Source: Luteolibacter sp. LG18 (GTDB lineage: Bacteria; Verrucomicrobiota; Verrucomicrobiia; Verrucomicrobiales; Akkermansiaceae). From it: DNA of 64,000 bases. The notes beneath the pieces are model-generated. The model was not told where the DNA came from. It ran no database searches and was given only the letters and a program-made list of their open reading frames with translations. The position numbers and the translations under genes were made by a program. Where the stretch lies: the NCBI RefSeq assembly GCF_036322585.1, contig NZ_AP024600.1:3162001-3226000 (forward strand), read 5' to 3'. Below are positions 60,422 through 64,000 of the stretch, in pieces; positions within the stretch are counted from its first letter, which is position 1; every line of letters starts with the position of its first letter.

Positions 60422-61093
60422 GTGAAAGCCCTTTTCCGATTCCTGCTGCCGTCGCTCGCCGGGGCGCTCGTCTTCGCGTTTGTCCACGCGCGGAGGGAGC
60501 CGTCGGACAATGTCTCGGCCACCACTATCCGTCCCGCGCGACCGGCGGTGGAGACCGGCACGCGCGCGCTCGCATTGGAGGCGGCCACCGATCCCCGCGG
60601 CGCGTGGCGGCGGGCGTGCGCGGTGGCCGATGAACGCCAGCGTTTCGAACACCAGCTCGTGGTGCTGGAGGCGGGCTCGGACGCCTGCCTGCCCGAGCTC
60701 GCGGAGTTCGCCGTTTCGCTGCCGCCTTCCTCCGAACGCGATGCCGCGCTGCGCCGCCTGGTTGGCCGTTGGGCGATCCAGGATCCGGCGGCGCTTTCGG
60801 AGTGGCCCGCGTTGCCGGAGCTGCCCGCCGTCGTGCGCGATGAAGCCGCGACCCGCATCGTGCTGAATGGCGACGCGATGAACCGCACCACCGCCATCGC
60901 CGCGCAGTGGGCGGACACGATCGGCGATCCCACCGCGCGCGAGACGGCCATCGCCGCGGTGGCGCGGGAATGGCAGCGCGCCGATCCCGCCGCCGCGCGG
61001 GAGTATCTCCAGCGCGTGCCTGGTCTCGCGGAGGCCCGGCGTTCCGTGCTTCTCGCCGGCCTCACCGCCGCGCGCCCCGATCCCGGGGACTGA
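60422..61093 (+). CDS. Membrane-anchored helical protein (223 aa)
   Basis: From a GTG start at 60422 ('VKALFRFLLPSLAGALVFAF', one membrane helix); no good ATG exists, and the upstream part of the open frame is not protein-like. The rest is helical with degenerate repeats of the 'W...DP.AA..W' type ('LVGRWAIQDPAALSEWPALP', 'AREWQRADPAAAREYLQRVP'), common in Verrucomicrobia membrane-anchored proteins of unknown function. It lies 94 bp upstream of the PL4 gene on the same strand. Confidence 0.65.
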   Translation: MKALFRFLLPSLAGALVFAFVHARREPSDNVSATTIRPARPAVETGTRALALEAATDPRGAWRRACAVADERQRFEHQLVVLEAGSDACLPELAEFAVSLPPSSERDAALRRLVGRWAIQDPAALSEWPALPELPAVVRDEAATRIVLNGDAMNRTTAIAAQWADTIGDPTARETAIAAVAREWQRADPAAAREYLQRVPGLAEARRSVLLAGLTAARPDPGD

Positions 61094-61187
61094 CACCACC
61101 TTCCCGCCGCGGTCCGTTTCCAAACCCATGCGGTCCACGGCGGAAGAACCGAAAAAACAACCCAGAACCCGAACACACAAACAACCC

Positions 61188-62819
61188 ATGTCCAGTCATA
61201 CCACACGCCTCGCCGCCGGCTGTCTCGCGCTCGCCGGTGTCCTCGCGCCGGACACCGCCAGCGCCGCCTTCGGCCTGACGACCACCACCAGCACCTACGT
61301 CGTCGACACCGGCGGCGGCCTGGTCTTCACCGTGAACCGCTCGAATGGCGGCATCACCTCGATCGTCTGGAACGGCACCGAGCTCAATGACACCGCGAAG
61401 GCCTCCAGCATCAACTCCGGCGTCGGCAGCACCGGCACCACCGTGGCCGCCACCGTTTCCGGGACGAACATCATCGTCTCCGTCGCCACCGACAGCACCA
61501 ATGGCGTGGTCGCCGGGATGACGCACTACTACGTGGTGAAGAGCGGCGTGAACAACATCTACATGGCCACCTACTCGGACAACGAGCCCTCGAACGGCGA
61601 GTTCCGCTGGATCACCCGCCTGCAGGGCAGCCTGTTCCCCACCGCCCCGGCCGAGTCCGACCTGCGCGGCAACACCGGCGCCATCGAGTCGTCCGACGTT
61701 TTCGGCATGTCCGATGGTACCAGCCGCAGCAAGTACTATGGAAACCAGCGGGCGAAAGATCTCTCGATCCGCGGCGTCACCGGCACCAGCCGCGGCGTGT
61801 TCATGGCCTATGGCAACCGCGAGAGCGCCAGCGGCGGCCCGTTCTTCCGCGACATCCAGAACCAGACCGGCACCGATGCCGAGGTCTACAACTACATGAA
61901 CTCCGGCCACAACCAGACCGAGGCCTGGCGCACCGGCGTGATGCACGGCCCCTACGCGCTGTGTTTCACCACCGGGGCGACGCCCGCGGTGCCGGACATG
62001 AGCTTCCTGTCCTCGCTCGGCCTCACCGGCTACGTGCCCTCCACCGGCCGCGGCCGCGTGATCCTCAACGGGCTCGCCGGACGCGACACCGCCTACACCT
62101 ACACCGTCGGCTACTCGAACGCCACGGCCCAGTATTGGGTGACCGCCGCCGCCTCGAACGGCGCGTGCGGTTGCTACAACATGAAGCCGGGCACCTACAC
62201 GATGACGGTCTACAAGAACGAGCTCGCCGTCTACACGGAGAGCGTCACCGTCACCGCCGGGAACCCGACCACGCTGAACACCCGCACCATTTCCGGCGAT
62301 CCCAGCGCGGTCACGCCGATCTGGCGCATCGGCGATTGGGACGGCACCCCGCTGGAGTTCCTCAATGGCGGGAACCTCAACGCCATGCACCCGTCCGATG
62401 TGCGGCAGTCATCGTGGGCGGCGGTCACGCACGTCATCGGGACGAACGTGGCGTCCGATTATCCGGCCTACCAGTGGAAGGACATCAACGGCACGAACAC
62501 CATCACCTTCAACCTCACCGCCGCCCAGGTGGCCGCGCACACCGTGCGCGTCGGCCTCACCGCGGCGTATGAAGGCGGTCGTCCGAAGCTGACGGTGAAC
62601 TCGTGGAGTTCCTCGAATCCCTCCGCCTCCAGCCAGCCGGACTCGCGCAGCCTCACCATCGGCACCTACCGCGGGAACAACGTGACCTACACCTTCAGCG
62701 TGCCCGCCAGCGCCTTCGTCACCGGTACGAACACGATCAAGATCAACCCGATCTCCGGCAGCGGCGCCACCGGCTACCTGAGCGCCGGTTACAGCATCGA
62801 TTGCATCGACTTCTACTGA
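61188..62819 (+). CDS. Rhamnogalacturonan lyase (PL4)
   Basis: 543 residues with a signal peptide ('MSSHTTRLAAGCLALAGVLA'). The three-domain PL4 layout: an N-terminal beta-sandwich ('RSNGGITSIVWNGTELND', 'MTHYYVVKSGVNNIYMATY', 'GVFMAYGNRESASGGPFFRD', 'YMNSGHNQTEAWRTGVMHG'), a central FnIII-like domain ('RGRVILNGLAGRDTAYTYT', 'CYNMKPGTYTMTVYKNEL'), and a C-terminal CBM-like domain ('IWRIGDWDGTPLEFLNG', 'PKLTVNSWSSS'). PL4 enzymes cut rhamnogalacturonan I of pectin by beta-elimination; the substrate-binding Lys/His residues of the first domain are in the expected region. Secreted. Start fixed by the signal peptide. Confidence 0.9.
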   Translation: MSSHTTRLAAGCLALAGVLAPDTASAAFGLTTTTSTYVVDTGGGLVFTVNRSNGGITSIVWNGTELNDTAKASSINSGVGSTGTTVAATVSGTNIIVSVATDSTNGVVAGMTHYYVVKSGVNNIYMATYSDNEPSNGEFRWITRLQGSLFPTAPAESDLRGNTGAIESSDVFGMSDGTSRSKYYGNQRAKDLSIRGVTGTSRGVFMAYGNRESASGGPFFRDIQNQTGTDAEVYNYMNSGHNQTEAWRTGVMHGPYALCFTTGATPAVPDMSFLSSLGLTGYVPSTGRGRVILNGLAGRDTAYTYTVGYSNATAQYWVTAAASNGACGCYNMKPGTYTMTVYKNELAVYTESVTVTAGNPTTLNTRTISGDPSAVTPIWRIGDWDGTPLEFLNGGNLNAMHPSDVRQSSWAAVTHVIGTNVASDYPAYQWKDINGTNTITFNLTAAQVAAHTVRVGLTAAYEGGRPKLTVNSWSSSNPSASSQPDSRSLTIGTYRGNNVTYTFSVPASAFVTGTNTIKINPISGSGATGYLSAGYSIDCIDFY

Positions 62820-62856
62820 AGCGTCCCAGCGCCCCTGCCTTCGCAACGATGCGTGG

Positions 62857-63001
62857 AGGTAGGGTCGCACCGCCGGGGCGGACCGGGTCTAACAGATCCG
62901 TCCGCTGCCACGGGCGCGTCCCATCCCCTGATCTGTTGGGGCGGAGTTGGATTCGTGGACGACGTCCAGCGCCCGGTCATCTCGGCGAGATGCCCCTACC
63001 T
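62857..63001 (+). repeat. Element A, pair copy 1
   Basis: 145 bp, complete but with an extra G in the first hairpin (GGGGCGGACC) and ATGCCCCTACC at the right end. Both changes are shared with the next copy. Confidence 0.92.
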
Positions 63002-63017
63002 TTGCAGCGTGCCGCGG

Positions 63018-63162
63018 AGGTAGGGTCGCACCGCCGGGGCGGACCGGGTCTAACAGATCCGTCCGCTGCCACGGGCGCGTCCCATCCCCTGATCTGTTGG
63101 GGCGGAGTTGGATTCGTGGGCGCCGTCCACCGCCCGGTCATCTCGGCGAGATGCCCCTACCT
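63018..63162 (+). repeat. Element A, pair copy 2
   Basis: 145 bp, almost identical to pair copy 1 and separated from it by 16 bp, so the pair arose by a recent tandem duplication: a start-up form of the large arrays. Confidence 0.92.
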
Positions 63163-63249
63163 CCAGGGGCCATCCGCGGGGTGTGTAAATTCTCCGTCAA
63201 CCGCCAGCGGTGGCTTGTGCAGGCCGGAGATGAGCCGTTGATTCGAGGA

Positions 63250-64000
63250 ATGAGGAAGGTGAAGTCATGGGGTGTGAAGGTCATGATGGCCATCATGGTG
63301 TCGGGGGCGATGGCAGCCGCGCAGCGCGTGCCGGACGTGGCCGCGCAGGAGGCTCGGGAAAGGACCGGCCGGGAGCTGCGCGAGGCCTTGGAATCGGTGA
63401 AGGGCGTGGACTCCACTCCGGCCTCGAAGGCGATCCTCGCCGATTTCGGGACCTATGCGGAGGTCTATGATCATCGTTCGAATGTTTTCGAAAGGGCATT
63501 GGAAACCGGGAACAAGGATCTCCTGGAGTGCTGCACGGGGTATGTGGAGATAGGAAAGCTCGATGGCCTGAGGTGGATCGACGCGGACCGGGTTGCGCGC
63601 GATTTCGCAGGGGCGTGGAAGGCCTTGGCGAGGTGGCGTCATCCCCGGTCGAATTCCTTTATGGCGCAATTCCTGGCGGCGCCGGATATGCCTGAAGAGG
63701 TGGGTCCCTGGTATGGTGGTTACGGCACCCGCGGGCTGCAAGGGTGTTTCGCCCGTCTGATCATTGAGGAGAACCTCGGGAGCAAACCGGCGCTGCTCGC
63801 CCTGCTGAATGACAAGACCACCAGCGCGAGCAAGCGCCGCACCATCGTGTGGGCGATGCAGCACGATGCCTCGGCGGAGAACAAGGCCGCGCTGCAGAAG
63901 ATCGCGGCGAACGATGCCGATCAGGATGTTCGCGAGGAAGCCGCGAGCTCGTTGGTGCGGATTGCCGTGACCGGCGGTGTCGCGGCGGAAATCACTCCCG
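63250..64000 (+). CDS. Exported helical (HEAT-like) protein, 3' end outside window
   Basis: The frame is open from ATG 63250 to the end of the window (250 residues). Signal peptide 'MRKVKSWGVKVMMAIMVSGA' and cleavage near 'AMAAAQR'. Helical protein; the last part ('DKTTSASKRRTIVWAMQHDA', 'NKAALQKIAANDADQDVREE', 'AASSLVRIAV') resembles HEAT repeats. The frame is also open upstream to GTG 63181, but the signal peptide supports 63250. Function unknown; it is cut by the window end. Confidence 0.75.
   Translation, partial: MRKVKSWGVKVMMAIMVSGAMAAAQRVPDVAAQEARERTGRELREALESVKGVDSTPASKAILADFGTYAEVYDHRSNVFERALETGNKDLLECCTGYVEIGKLDGLRWIDADRVARDFAGAWKALARWRHPRSNSFMAQFLAAPDMPEEVGPWYGGYGTRGLQGCFARLIIEENLGSKPALLALLNDKTTSASKRRTIVWAMQHDASAENKAALQKIAANDADQDVREEAASSLVRIAVTGGVAAEITP

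Noticed and set aside
1..64000. tRNA or rRNA genes
   Set aside because: None of the hairpin regions examined has a cloverleaf with a TTC-containing T-arm, and no rRNA-like conserved sequence was seen.

Overview
The window is a GC-rich, gene-sparse stretch of bacterial chromosome. It carries three giant exported autotransporter-associated beta-strand repeat (PATR) proteins, DUF1080, DUF3472 and DUF1211/TMEM175 families, many secreted carbohydrate-active enzymes, weak Shine-Dalgarno signals and many palindromic intergenic repeats. Together these suggest a Verrucomicrobiota member, probably of the Luteolibacter/Haloferula type; this is inferred from gene content, not from a marker gene. I see no rRNA, tRNA or CRISPR array.

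Layout. 1-5.3 kb: the end of an exported protein, a GH43 beta-xylosidase, a calcineurin-type phosphatase and a GH13 enzyme. 5.27-8.47 kb: a minus-strand cassette with phage logic (tail-fibre-like protein, u-spanin-like lipoprotein, holin-like protein, endolysin, membrane/coiled-coil protein) but no other phage genes. 8.6-18.8 kb: a PBP4-type peptidase, an SHD1/metalloprotease-like protein, a Blc lipocalin, a beta-helix protein, a DUF3472 protein, a HipBA toxin-antitoxin pair and a DUF1080 protein. 19-32 kb: PATR protein 1, a DUF2917 gene divergent from a MocR-type regulator with three CTGTACA sites between them, and PATR protein 2. 33-47 kb: two GspG-like paralogues, a TPR protein, a TMEM175-like channel, small exported and membrane proteins, a large secreted probable carbohydrate-active protein, a REP-associated (Y1) transposase and a NATD1-like acetyltransferase. 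47.4-64 kb: a BNR_4 polysaccharide-lyase-like protein, PATR protein 3 between two large tandem repeat arrays, a PL4 rhamnogalacturonan lyase and a truncated HEAT-like exported protein.

Biology. GH43, PL4, the BNR_4 lyase-like protein, the 862-residue secreted protein and DUF1080 fit plant or algal polysaccharide breakdown. The PATR proteins are probably surface fibres or adhesins; several exported proteins share a similar C-terminal ending.

The most unusual content lies between genes. A ~145-bp hairpin element with 10-bp terminal inverted repeats (here 'element A') occurs as six dispersed copies (two incomplete), a pair, a nine-unit array of exactly 162-bp period and an inverted ten-unit array. 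The two arrays flank PATR protein 3. Single copies often begin 1-3 nt after a stop codon. At least six further repeat families occur. One is a 450-bp MITE-like element with 18-bp inverted repeats and an 8-bp target duplication, inserted into another palindromic repeat and containing the REP sequence that also flanks the transposase gene.
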